35,990 nucleotides of DNA, taken from assembly GCA_018303845.1 (NCBI GenBank), contig JAGVXH010000007.1, positions 1 through 35,990 of the forward strand, in the 5' to 3' direction. Numbering within the stretch: the first letter of the stretch is position 1; every line of letters begins with the position of its first letter. Below are positions 22,786 to 30,861 of the stretch, piece by piece. The stretch comes from Candidatus Pacearchaeota archaeon. Lineage in GTDB: Archaea; Nanobdellota; Nanobdellia; Pacearchaeales; GW2011-AR1. The notes under the pieces are model-generated. The model was not told the origin of the DNA. It saw only the letters and a list, made by a program, of their open reading frames with translations, and did no database searches. The translations under genes were made by a program, and so were the position numbers.

Positions 22786-24468
22786 TCAGTTTCCTAAAAC
22801 TTTCTCCAAATCCATCTCGCACGAAACAACAGGGAACCGAATCTTCCAATTCCTCAAAACTCTCGGGGCAACTTCACCAATCCGGCCAACCTCTTTCCCC
22901 CTAACTAAAATATTCCCACATCTCCCAATAATATAATTCGAATCTTCAATCATCTCAATCGAATATTCCAATCCCAACATCTTAAACAAATAATCCAATA
23001 CCTGCTTCATCTCAGTATACCCCATTCTCTCATCAACCATAGCAATCGCCAATTTCTCTAATTCAACAACCCCAGTATCCGAGCAATCTAATTTCTGACC
23101 TTTAATTTCTAATTTCTCATAATTTTTTTCAAAAATTCTGCCCATCTCAAATATCTTTTGCGGATAAGCAGCATCACTATTCTCCGAAATAATCTGCAAC
23201 ATATTAGTCGTCAAGTCCATTCTCAAAACATCTCGCTCAGTCTTCGAAGCCTCAACCTCAATAAAATTATTAAAATCAAAATGCATCTTTTTAATATTCT
23301 TCTTAGTCGTCAAATGAAAACTAGAACATTCCAACATACCAAGTCCAGCCAAACAATTCCCAATCATCCTTTTAGTCTTGTCAAAATTATCCTCTTCAGC
23401 AATGGTGGAAATTTTCGGAATAATAGGCACAAAATTATCAAACCCATAAGCAATTGCAACTTCTTCAGTCAAATCAATCCAATGCAAAATGTCAGCTCTA
23501 TAAGGAGGAATTTCAGCAAAAGTTTTCCCTTTTTCTTCCCTAGAGCCAATTCCCATTCGAGCCAAATGTTTTTTAACATCTTTAAAAGATAGCCCAATCC
23601 CCAAAGTCTTCTCGATATCTCCAACTTTAAATTCCAAATCCTCGTACGACATATTGGGAGAAACGTACGAATCCTTGCCGTCTTTAACATTCATCCCATA
23701 AACTTGGCCACCCATTTCCGAAATCGAAGCAATCAAAATATTCAAAGCCTTCTTCAAATAAACCAAATTATGCCCGGAGCATTCAATAAAAACATCCTTA
23801 GTAGTTTCCGTAATCCGCCCAGTCTTTTCGCTATTAATAATCGGAGGCATAGACAAAACTTCATTATTAGCATCCAAAAAAATTGGGTATACTTCGGTAT
23901 CCTCTAATAAATGCGCATAGTTCCGCCCAGTCGGATGATTTTTCAAAATCTGTCGAGCATTCATTTCGCTTTTCCCTTCAAGCGGCAAAAACTTAACATC
24001 TTCATTCTTCAACCCAACAAACCTAATCGGCAAACGAATCTTCTCAAGCGGGTAAATCCCAATCGCGACCTTCGCACGTTTACGCCCAATCGAATTATGC
24101 AACTTCTCCTGCAAATCAACAACATCCTTAATCTTCGCGTCGTCAAACTTCAATCCCTTAACAATAGCACAAACTGTATGCGGCCGAACCGCCTTAACGG
24201 ACTTATCAACAAAAACCTCAAAATCTTTCTCAGGTGGCAAAATCTTAAAACTAGCAATCTTCCCCTTCCCATTAAACTGCATTAAAGCTCGTGCAAAATT
24301 TTCCAATGAAAGTAAGTCCGGCCTATTAGGAAAAACCTCAACCGAAACCTCCGAATCCGTCACCTCTTCAATCGGCGTCCCCATGTCTGTTATTTTCTTT
24401 TCTAGTTCCTTAGTTATTTTCCCAACTCGTTTCTCTAATTCTTTTCTATCAACTGTTAAGATTGTCAT
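22786..24468 (-). CDS. pheT: Phenylalanine--tRNA ligase beta subunit
   Basis: A 560-residue archaeal-type PheT, the partner of PheS in the alpha2-beta2 enzyme charging tRNA-Phe. Motifs are MTILTVDRKELEKRVGK at the start, EVFPNRPDLLSLENFARAL (about 47-65, B1 domain), the B3/B4-like middle, a B5-like PPYRADILHWIDLTEEVAIA and the C-terminal catalytic-like core. Length is normal. A GGAGG ribosome site (24478-24482) supports ATG 24468. Around residues 451-465 a heptamer-encoded KLEIKGQKLD stretch is inserted. It is the last gene of the pheS operon, and its first 32 codons are duplicated upstream. Confidence 0.95.
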   Translation of the reverse strand: MTILTVDRKELEKRVGKITKELEKKITDMGTPIEEVTDSEVSVEVFPNRPDLLSLENFARALMQFNGKGKIASFKILPPEKDFEVFVDKSVKAVRPHTVCAIVKGLKFDDAKIKDVVDLQEKLHNSIGRKRAKVAIGIYPLEKIRLPIRFVGLKNEDVKFLPLEGKSEMNARQILKNHPTGRNYAHLLEDTEVYPIFLDANNEVLSMPPIINSEKTGRITETTKDVFIECSGHNLVYLKKALNILIASISEMGGQVYGMNVKDGKDSYVSPNMSYEDLEFKVGDIEKTLGIGLSFKDVKKHLARMGIGSREEKGKTFAEIPPYRADILHWIDLTEEVAIAYGFDNFVPIIPKISTIAEEDNFDKTKRMIGNCLAGLGMLECSSFHLTTKKNIKKMHFDFNNFIEVEASKTERDVLRMDLTTNMLQIISENSDAAYPQKIFEMGRIFEKNYEKLEIKGQKLDCSDTGVVELEKLAIAMVDERMGYTEMKQVLDYLFKMLGLEYSIEMIEDSNYIIGRCGNILVRGKEVGRIGEVAPRVLRNWKIRFPVVSCEMDLEKVLGN

Positions 24469-24508
24469 ATTCTAAATCCTCCATCAAGTTGCCCAAGCCG
24501 TAAAAATT

Positions 24509-24589
24509 GGCAACCGCGTTGCCTTAATTCAAACCTAACACCTACAAGCGATAGCGACCTAATACCTAATACCTGCGACCCGAAGTCGC
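24509..24589. repeat. Hairpins and CTAATAC words between the two pheT 5' ends
   Basis: The spacer between the pheT start and the duplicated pheT start has no gene. It holds GGCAAC-CGC-GTTGCC (24509-24523), CTAACAC/CTAATAC words (24534-24574) and GCGAC-CCGAA-GTCGC (24575-24589). The segment AAGTTGCCCAAG (24487-24498) before it recurs at 28362-28373 next to the antiporter hairpin array. Confidence 0.7.
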
Positions 24590-24590
24590 C

Positions 24591-24686
24591 TGGCGTCCCC
24601 ATGTCCGTAATCATCTTTTCAAGCTTCGCATCAATCTTACCAACTCGTTTCTCAAGCTCCTTTCGATTCATAGTCAATATTGTCAT
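24591..24686 (-). pseudogene. Duplicate of the first 32 codons of pheT
   Basis: Begins at ATG 24686, overlapping the NUDIX stop as ATGA, and encodes MTILTMNRKELEKRVGK then IDAKLEKMITDMGTP, 27 of 32 residues identical to the start of pheT. The similarity then ends abruptly in a hairpin. DNA identity is only about 75%, mostly synonymous differences, so this is either an old copy or one from another lineage. It may still be translated into a short peptide; a GGAG precedes it. Confidence 0.85.
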
Positions 24687-25180
24687 TTCATATACTCCTT
24701 TCCATTTATAACACAACTCAAAGTCTCTCCTTCGGCGGTCATAGAAATTCCAGCCTTAAAATACTTGCCACTCAAAAGATAAGGCATCCAAAACCGGTCA
24801 TTTTTCCACATTCCAAATCCATCACTTACCTCATTAGCATCATAAGGAATCTTATCAACATCAAACCATTTCCATCTCATCTCATCTGTTTCTCTAGGAT
24901 ATCCCTCGAAACAATCAGTTGTATAAATACGAACTAAATGATCTTGTTCATCACCCTCAAAAATATACAAAGTATCACCAGCATTTTTTAAATTTTTTAA
25001 ATCAATGCCACATTCCTGTTTAGTCTCTCGGCAAACACATCGCTCAAGGTCACCATTATCTTCTTTTTCCAACTTCCCTCCAAATCCATTCCATTTATTC
25101 TTACCAAAACCTCTTTTCTTTAGTCCGAGCAAAACCTTATTATCTCTATGAACAATAACTAATGTTTCAACGCTAGTCAT
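24683..25180 (-). CDS. NUDIX hydrolase, MTH1/8-oxo-dGTPase-like, with altered Nudix box
   Basis: A 165-residue NUDIX protein. TLVIVHRDNKVLLGLKKRGF and KWNGFGGKLE match the MTH1 (NUDT1) type, which cleaves oxidised purine nucleotides. The Nudix box is unusual: the stretch between GGKLEKED and RET is about two residues longer than normal, and the REUxEE glutamate pair reads QE (RETKQECGI). ATG 25180 has a GGGAGGCG ribosome site and overlaps the MazG gene's end. The stop overlaps the duplicated pheT start as ATGA. Confidence 0.85.
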   Translation of the reverse strand: MTSVETLVIVHRDNKVLLGLKKRGFGKNKWNGFGGKLEKEDNGDLERCVCRETKQECGIDLKNLKNAGDTLYIFEGDEQDHLVRIYTTDCFEGYPRETDEMRWKWFDVDKIPYDANEVSDGFGMWKNDRFWMPYLLSGKYFKAGISMTAEGETLSCVINGKEYMK

Positions 25181-25496
25181 TATATCGCCTCCCTCTAATG
25201 ATCTCAACCTTCTTCTCAAGTGCATCAACCACATCAACCCCATGTCGTCGAGCCAAAATACAAGCAACAATAATCACATCTGCAACCTCATCCCCAAGAC
25301 TTAACTTTGAAAAATTCCCCAACTTCTCCTTCCTAACTAACCCCGAATGCCCAAGAACCTCGCCCGCCAACTCCCCAACCTCTTCAACCAATTTAACAAC
25401 ATCCCAAGGTTTAGACTCCTCATTATTCTTCCCCGAAAATTCATTCAACCTCTTAATCTCCCAATCAACAAAATCCTGCAGTTCAATCATTTCCAT
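25173..25496 (-). CDS. MazG-like nucleotide pyrophosphohydrolase
   Basis: A 107-residue all-alpha NTP-PPase of the MazG type, which hydrolyses NTPs or dNTPs to monophosphates. The metal-binding signature is visible: KLVEEVGELAGEVL (first Glu pair, about 35-48) and GDEVADVIIVACILARRHG (GDExxD, about 68-86). A GAGGT ribosome site precedes ATG 25496. It overlaps the upstream and downstream genes, so it is a core part of the operon. Together with the NUDIX gene it suggests nucleotide-pool cleansing. Confidence 0.88.
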   Translation of the reverse strand: MEMIELQDFVDWEIKRLNEFSGKNNEESKPWDVVKLVEEVGELAGEVLGHSGLVRKEKLGNFSKLSLGDEVADVIIVACILARRHGVDVVDALEKKVEIIRGRRYND

Positions 25497-25806
25497 TTTT
25501 TACCTCATTGATTTTAATAACTTCTACATAATCAAACTTTTTAGCTAAACCACTAACGAGATTGCTACAATCACCAGAAGGCATTTCTTTAAAACCACTA
25601 ACTCCGATAGTATCAACTCTAGAATAAACCTCTCTTCCCATTAACTCAGCCATATCATCAATAATCCTATCAACATAACCAACCCCATTATATCTATCGC
25701 TAAAAGTTGTAATCATCGGTTTTTTCTGACTACCTAAATGCGCATACAAATAAACAATTCCAGAAAAAACAATATCATCAAGATTCAAATCAACTCTCGT
25801 TATCAT
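25483..25806 (-). CDS. Hypothetical protein in the pheS-pheT operon
   Basis: A 107-residue protein starting at ATG 25806, which overlaps the GNAT stop codon (ATGA) and has GGAG upstream. No recognised domain. Motif-like parts are ITRVDLNLDDIVFSGIVYLY, MITTFSDRYNGVGYVDRII and VSGFKEMPSGDCSNLV. The predicted alternating strands and helices suggest a small alpha/beta fold. By context it may act with the GNAT, MazG and NUDIX proteins, but that is inference. Confidence 0.7.
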   Translation of the reverse strand: MITRVDLNLDDIVFSGIVYLYAHLGSQKKPMITTFSDRYNGVGYVDRIIDDMAELMGREVYSRVDTIGVSGFKEMPSGDCSNLVSGLAKKFDYVEVIKINEVKNGND

Positions 25807-26354
25807 TTCCGCCACTCCTGTTTTAATAATCCCCAGCAATTAGTATCATAAATCTTTCCAGTAGATTTAGTTCTAGCAGATTGCCTAGTAGTTCCTTCTA
25901 GCGTGAAGCCCAATTTTTTAGCCAACTCATTAGAGCCTGTATTCGGGACATAAGCAGAAAGAATCAATCTATTAAGCTCCAATTTATAAAAAGCAAAATT
26001 AATCAACGCATCGATAGCTTCAGTCATAATACCTTGTCTCCAGTAGTTTTTCCCAATCCAATATCCCAGTTCAGCAGACCCAACATAAGTATCTATGTTA
26101 GACAGTCCGACCCCTCCAATAAATTCACCACTTTCCTTTAATGTTATAGCCATCTCATATTTATCTCTTGGAGTTTTTTTACTGTTCTCAACACAATGAT
26201 TTACAAACCACTCTCCATCTTCCGATGTATACGGATAAGGGACTACCTCCAAATATTTCGAGACATCTAAATCATTTATTTTTAAAATGATATCATTAAC
26301 ATCATTAGGAGAATATTCTCTCAACACCAATCTCTCTGTTTCAAGTTCCATCAT
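25803..26354 (-). CDS. GNAT acetyltransferase, RimJ/RimL-like
   Basis: A 183-residue N-acetyltransferase of the RimJ/RimL type. LETERLVLREYSPNDVNDI opens the domain. GELGYWIG-like SAELGYWIGKNYWRQGIMTE (motif A, acetyl-CoA loop) and LNRLILSAYVPNTGSNELAKKLGF (motif B) follow. Substrate may be a protein N-terminus or a small amine. ATG 26354 overlaps the pheS stop (ATGA). Its last bases TGGCGGAAATGA are identical to the pheS 3' end, so both proteins end WRK, which suggests the pheS end was duplicated when the gene was inserted. Confidence 0.88.
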   Translation of the reverse strand: MMELETERLVLREYSPNDVNDIILKINDLDVSKYLEVVPYPYTSEDGEWFVNHCVENSKKTPRDKYEMAITLKESGEFIGGVGLSNIDTYVGSAELGYWIGKNYWRQGIMTEAIDALINFAFYKLELNRLILSAYVPNTGSNELAKKLGFTLEGTTRQSARTKSTGKIYDTNCWGLLKQEWRK

Positions 26355-27889
26355 TTCCGCCACATCCTCATCTCTCGCAATTTAGAAATATCATTCTTAT
26401 ACATCTCTCTCAAGTCATCAATCCCAAAAAATTCCATTATAATCCTATCAAACCCAGGTCCCCAAGCAAGCACAGGAATATGCCTTCCAAACATTGGAAT
26501 CGTCACTTCTGGCCGAAACATTCCAGCTCCCCCAAGCTCCAACCATTTCTTCTTCCCCTCGTGCCAAACATCAATCTCAAGGCTAGGTTCCGTATAAGCA
26601 AAATAAGCCGGCCTCCATCGGAGCTTCTCGTAACCCATCTTCCCAAAAAATTGCTTCAAATATCCTAAGAGTTGAACAAAATTCGCGTTTTCGTCCACAA
26701 CAATTCCTTCAGTTTGATTAAACTCAAATCCATGCGACCAGTCAACAGTTTCATTTCTAAAACACTTTCCTAAAGCGAAATACTTAGCAGGATATTCCTT
26801 ATTCTTCCCAATCTTCATAATTTGTTGAGCCGATAAAGCCGTAGTGTGCGTTCGAAGTAAAACTTTTCTAGCATCCTCCTCAACCCACTTCTGTTGCCAT
26901 CCTCTGGACCCATCAACGCCACCTTCATGAGCTTTCCTAACAGCCTCCATAATTTTCTTAATTTCTGATTTCTGATTCTTAATTTCTACATTCGATTTCA
27001 AATTCTTGAGATAGAATGTATCCTGCATCTCCCGCACCGGATGATCCTGTGCCGTAAACAAAGCATCGAAAACCCAAAATCCACTCTGAACCATATCTCC
27101 CTTCATCTCCTTAAATCCCATCTCCAACCAAATCGACTTAGCATAATCCGTAGCCTGATTTACAAAATGTCTCTTCCCTCCATAAAGCCGCGGGACTGGA
27201 GCATTCAAATCATATCGCCTAAACTTCTTCCCTTTCCAACTAGTTCTCATTAGCATCTTCGGCGTCAAAGCCTCAAGCATATCCTCACTCAAATTCATCT
27301 TACTAATCCTAATCCCAGAATCAGTCAAACTAACTTCAACTCTCTTACCCTCGACAACTTCAACGATATCTTTCCTCTTCTTTAAATTCTCTAAGGCCAA
27401 CAAATCCAAATCCCTAACGTCTTTCAAATCCATCGGCAATTTACTCATAAAAATCTCTTCAATCATCTTCTTAGAAACATTTCCCTTAGAAACCAGCCTC
27501 AACTTTCCCTGCTCAATTCCAATCAAGCCCTTGCTCTTCAAAACACCCAAAGCAACCTTCGCCTCGTTCTCATTCAACCCACAAACATTCCTAATCTCAC
27601 CAATCGGAATCAGCCCCTTCTCGACCAACTTATCAAGCAAAGCCCGCTCTGGTAATTCCTTTTTCAAATAATTAACACCCAAAATTCCCAAATCAACTCG
27701 TTTCACCTCACTACTCTTAACCACAACCAAACCCTTCTTCTCTAAAAAACTCAAAGCCCTCAAAACCGTCGTCTTATCAAGCCCACTTTTTTCAGCAATA
27801 ATCTCGGAGTCCGAAGAGCCCTTTCCCAAAACAGGCAAAACACTGCGTTCCATGGGCGACAAGGATTCAAGCAACAATTTCTCATCCAT
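26351..27889 (-). CDS. pheS: Phenylalanine--tRNA ligase alpha subunit
   Basis: A 512-residue archaeal PheS. The N-terminal half has winged-helix tRNA-binding modules (LSPMERSVLPVLGKGSSDSE, GLIPIGEIRNVCGLNENEAK). The catalytic core has motif 2-like GKCFRNETVDWSHGFEFNQTEG and motif 3-like GPGFDRIIMEFFGIDDLRE. Archaeal signatures are AQDHPVREMQDTFYL and LRTHTTALSAQQI. A heptamer-encoded segment (EIKNQKSEIKK, about residues 303-315) sits between the last two. A TATA-like box (27911-27920) 26 bp upstream supports ATG 27889. First gene of a six-gene operon that ends with pheT. Confidence 0.95.
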   Translation of the reverse strand: MDEKLLLESLSPMERSVLPVLGKGSSDSEIIAEKSGLDKTTVLRALSFLEKKGLVVVKSSEVKRVDLGILGVNYLKKELPERALLDKLVEKGLIPIGEIRNVCGLNENEAKVALGVLKSKGLIGIEQGKLRLVSKGNVSKKMIEEIFMSKLPMDLKDVRDLDLLALENLKKRKDIVEVVEGKRVEVSLTDSGIRISKMNLSEDMLEALTPKMLMRTSWKGKKFRRYDLNAPVPRLYGGKRHFVNQATDYAKSIWLEMGFKEMKGDMVQSGFWVFDALFTAQDHPVREMQDTFYLKNLKSNVEIKNQKSEIKKIMEAVRKAHEGGVDGSRGWQQKWVEEDARKVLLRTHTTALSAQQIMKIGKNKEYPAKYFALGKCFRNETVDWSHGFEFNQTEGIVVDENANFVQLLGYLKQFFGKMGYEKLRWRPAYFAYTEPSLEIDVWHEGKKKWLELGGAGMFRPEVTIPMFGRHIPVLAWGPGFDRIIMEFFGIDDLREMYKNDISKLREMRMWRK

Positions 27890-27981
27890 ATCCAAACCAG
27901 TCATATAATCTTTTTAAGGTTTAGCCAAAGAATATTTTGAAGTATGCAAATCATTAAAAACAAGAATACTTATTTTCAACA

Positions 27982-28302
27982 ATGATAGAAAAAACTTTAG
28001 AATTAAAAGTAGAAAAGCAAGGCAGCCCATGGGATATTTCTTTAGAGCTAAAAGGAGATGTTATCAAGGGGCACAATAACTCAAGAAGTTCTAATTTTCC
28101 AGAAGCCGTAAGGACATTCGCAGATCTAATAGATAAATATCCAACTCATACAGTTGATTTAGTTGCGGAAAACAAAGATATAGGAGGAGATTATGCAAAA
28201 TCTCTTTGGTCCCTGGAAGCATATGCTACATTACATAATAAAGCTGCTCTATTAGAAAGAGGAGTATTAGCACTTGCCGAAGATTATATAAAAAATTCTT
28301 AA
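27982..28302 (+). CDS. Hypothetical protein
   Basis: A 106-residue soluble protein (MIEKTLELKVEKQGSPWDIS), partly amphipathic strands and then helices (FPEAVRTFADLIDKYP, KSLWSLEAYATLHNKAALLE). No recognised family. A TATA-like ATTAAAAAC is centred about 25 bp upstream. It is divergent from the pheS operon and precedes the hairpin array. Confidence 0.6.
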   Translation: MIEKTLELKVEKQGSPWDISLELKGDVIKGHNNSRSSNFPEAVRTFADLIDKYPTHTVDLVAENKDIGGDYAKSLWSLEAYATLHNKAALLERGVLALAEDYIKNS

Positions 28303-28371
28303 AAAAGTTAATGCAAAAACCAATCTGCATAAAGATAATCGTAATTTTTTTCATTTAGCAAAGTTGCCCAA

Positions 28372-28480
28372 GTCAATCTCTAGGAAAAGCAAAGCTTTTC
28401 CGTCTCTCTAGATGCAAAACATCGTCTCTCTAAAAAATTCAAAGAATTTTTGTCTCTCTAGGAACTCCGTTCCGTCTCTA
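28372..28480. repeat. Array of different hairpins separated by GTCTCTCTA
   Basis: Linkers GTCTCTCTA occur at 28402-28410, 28424-28432 and 28452-28460, with variant ends at 28374-28382 and 28474-28480. Between them are four inverted repeats of unrelated sequence: GGAAAAGC-AAA-GCTTTTCC (19 bp), GATG-CAAAA-CATC (13), AAAAATTC-AAA-GAATTTTT (19) and GGAAC-TCC-GTTCC (13). Spacer lengths alternate 19, 13, 19, 13, so the period alternates 28 and 22 bp. The last linker contains the antiporter's TAG stop codon. Confidence 0.85.
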
Positions 28481-30226
28481 GTAAAGCAATCTATGAATCC
28501 CCTTCAAATGTTCCAAATGCTTTTTCTTCGCCAACTTCAAATTCCCAAAATTCCCACGATGAATAATCCCAGCAAGCTCTCTCCCCGCCAAAATCTTCGG
28601 AGTCACAACATAGTCAGCCCCAGCCTCATACAACTTCAGCGTCTCACTAATTCGACCACCCGTCACAATAATCTTAGCTTTCGGAGCCAGCTTCTTCACC
28701 TTCTTCAATAAAAACATCGTCTGCTCATAATCAGGAATCGTAGAAATAACGAGCTTCAACTTCGTCATATCAATCTTATCAAGCATCTCCGGACTACAAA
28801 CATCCCCATAAACACAAGCAATTTTCTTAGCCATCAAGACCCCAATTATCTCAGGATTATAATCAATAACCAACAATTTATCTTGTTTAGAAAGCAACTC
28901 TTCCATCAAAGCCCCACCCATCCGATGCGACCCAACTAGCAAAATTTCCTTATCAGTTTTACTCTTATATTCTAAAACTTCACGAATCGGCAAGAACCCC
29001 AAGCTCTTTATCGGATAACGAAAAAAAGTATACAATCCACTTTTATACTTAATCAGATAAGGAGTAACTGACATTGTAATAATCGTAGCGAGAACAATAG
29101 TCGAAAAAAATGAAGCATCAAAAACTCCAGCCGTAAGACCAATCCCGCCGATAATCAAAGAAAATTCAGATAATTGCGCGATAGAAACCGCCGTCAAAAA
29201 ACTAGTTCGTGGCTGGTATCCGGTAATCCGAAGTAAAATCAAAGTAACAATTGGCTTCACAAAAAAAGCACCAACAAGCAAAGCGCTAAGCAAAACCAAT
29301 CGACTTCCAACTCCAACAAAAACAAGTTGCATCCCAAGAGCAACAAAAAACAAAATCGCAAAGAAATCACGAAGCGGAGAAATCCTAGACTCTAACTCCA
29401 ACTTAAACGGACTATTAGCAAGACTAACTCCAGCAATAAACGCACCAATCACAATCGAAACCTCAGCAAGGTAAGCCATAACAATAAAGAAAAATAAAAC
29501 AGCAAGAGCACACAAAAACATAAACTCATTAGACTGCGCCGCAAAATTAAACAGTCTATTCAAAACAAACTTTTGCAACAAAACAGCAACGAGCAATATC
29601 AATCCCAATTTCATAAAAGCAATAACTAGTGGAGCAACCGCAAAACTCCCACTCGTAAAAATAACAATAGCAATAATCGCAATCAAATCCTGCAACAACA
29701 AAATTCCTAAAATCAATCGACCATGAAGAGTGACAAGTTCATTCCTATCCGCAAGCAACTTAACATCAACCATAGTAGAACTAAAAGCCAAAATAATCCC
29801 GACATAAGCAGCCTGCAAAGAAGTCAACCCCAAAAAATTCACACAAAGCAAACTAATCCCAAAAATAATCCCAACCTGCAAAATCCCAATCAACGCAATC
29901 TTTTTCAAATTAGCCTCGCGAATTTTATGAAAAGAAATCTCTAAACCAGCAGTAAACAATAAAAAAGCAATCCCAATTTCTGAAAACGCATTAATCAAAT
30001 CCATTCCCTTAACAACCCCAAAAACAAGTGGACCCAAAACAAGTCCAGTTAAAACATATGCAGGAATCAAAGGTTGCTTCAATGTTCGCGCGACAAAAGC
30101 AAACATAGCAGACAAAATCAGAATCACAGCAATATCAAAAATTATAACTTCACTCGCTGGCAACGCTCCAATATGTCCCGCAAAACCATCCACAGCCTGA
30201 GCAACATTCCCGGTCAACCAATTCAT
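28478..30226 (-). CDS. KefB/CPA2-type cation:proton antiporter with TrkA-N domain
   Basis: A 582-residue membrane protein with about 12 helices (residues 25-400) of the monovalent cation:proton antiporter-2 family: PLIPAYVLTGLVLGPLVFG, FLLFTAGLEISFHKIRE, and LAFSSTMVDVKLLADRNEL with a transport-site aspartate. The C-terminal Rossmann TrkA-N domain (about 425-560) has VGSHRMGGALMEELL and LLVIDYNPEIIG, typical of NAD-regulated K+ efflux systems. A TATA box CTTTTATAAATAT (30246-30257) is centred 26 bp upstream. The ion is probably K+ or Na+; not decidable here. Confidence 0.92.
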   Translation of the reverse strand: MNWLTGNVAQAVDGFAGHIGALPASEVIIFDIAVILILSAMFAFVARTLKQPLIPAYVLTGLVLGPLVFGVVKGMDLINAFSEIGIAFLLFTAGLEISFHKIREANLKKIALIGILQVGIIFGISLLCVNFLGLTSLQAAYVGIILAFSSTMVDVKLLADRNELVTLHGRLILGILLLQDLIAIIAIVIFTSGSFAVAPLVIAFMKLGLILLVAVLLQKFVLNRLFNFAAQSNEFMFLCALAVLFFFIVMAYLAEVSIVIGAFIAGVSLANSPFKLELESRISPLRDFFAILFFVALGMQLVFVGVGSRLVLLSALLVGAFFVKPIVTLILLRITGYQPRTSFLTAVSIAQLSEFSLIIGGIGLTAGVFDASFFSTIVLATIITMSVTPYLIKYKSGLYTFFRYPIKSLGFLPIREVLEYKSKTDKEILLVGSHRMGGALMEELLSKQDKLLVIDYNPEIIGVLMAKKIACVYGDVCSPEMLDKIDMTKLKLVISTIPDYEQTMFLLKKVKKLAPKAKIIVTGGRISETLKLYEAGADYVVTPKILAGRELAGIIHRGNFGNLKLAKKKHLEHLKGIHRLLY

Positions 30227-30258
30227 AAAACTCTACAGTCAACATCTTTTATAAATAT

Positions 30259-30861
30259 TTAGAACTCCACACAATCTCGAACCTCTTCACTCGACATTCC
30301 AATCGTTACCCCAAAACTTTGCCGTCCCTTAACATCAACAATCCCGCTCTTATCCAAAGCAAGCGAAGCAATCCTTAAACTACATCCAGCCTTTCGACAA
30401 ACCAAAACATTCTGCATAATCCTAGCAATCTTTCTAGAAGCCTGCGCTCCAGAAGTCAGTTGTCTAATCTCACCCAAATCAATAACAATCTTAACTCTCT
30501 TTTCGGCCGCGATCTTCGCCACGACATGATTAAGCCCCGAATCTCTTTGCTTCAAGGTATCTTTAATTCTAATTTCTAATTTCTTATTCCCAATTTCTCG
30601 CGAAGCGCCCTCGGGGGAAACCAAATAATCAATCTTCAAGCTCTCAAGTGCCCGACGATTAAAAGCATCATCTCCACCAACAAGGGCAATTTTCCCACCA
30701 AACTTTTTATCCTTTAAAGAAGCAATAATTCGTCTAGCTTCACTCTCTCCAGACCGAATCAAAAACCCATCACAATCCAAATCTCTCAAAGCCTCCTCTT
30801 TATTTTTTACCTCTCTCAAATAAACCGAATCCTTAAACTTAAACAAATCCAAATCTTTCAT
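30259..30861 (-). CDS. rnp3: Ribonuclease P protein component 3 (p30)
   Basis: A 200-residue p30/Rpp30 subunit, one of the archaeal RNase P proteins that support the RNA in trimming tRNA 5' leaders. IDYLVSPEG, the signature KQRDSGLNHVVAKIAAEKRV (104-123) and a TIM-like pattern of strands support this. Residues about 85-103 (GASREIGNKKLEIRIKDTL) are encoded by intergenic-type repeat DNA: TAATTTC heptamers and a GCGAAGC mini-hairpin in frame. A TATA-like box (about 30882-30891) is centred 26 bp before the ATG. Confidence 0.9.
   Translation of the reverse strand: MKDLDLFKFKDSVYLREVKNKEEALRDLDCDGFLIRSGESEARRIIASLKDKKFGGKIALVGGDDAFNRRALESLKIDYLVSPEGASREIGNKKLEIRIKDTLKQRDSGLNHVVAKIAAEKRVKIVIDLGEIRQLTSGAQASRKIARIMQNVLVCRKAGCSLRIASLALDKSGIVDVKGRQSFGVTIGMSSEEVRDCVEF

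Noticed and set aside
24465-24716. 83-residue gene upstream of pheT
   Set aside because: It is the duplicated pheT head running into hairpin and repeat-word DNA; the second half is not protein-like.
28355-28376. Copy of the antiporter 3' end beyond the hairpin array
   Set aside because: TTTAGCAAAG near 28355 recalls TCTAGTAAAGC at the antiporter end, but about ten bases is not enough evidence.
28372-28480. CRISPR array
   Set aside because: Repeats are 9 bp, spacers 13-19 bp and palindromic, and no cas gene is near. Lengths and structure do not fit any CRISPR type.
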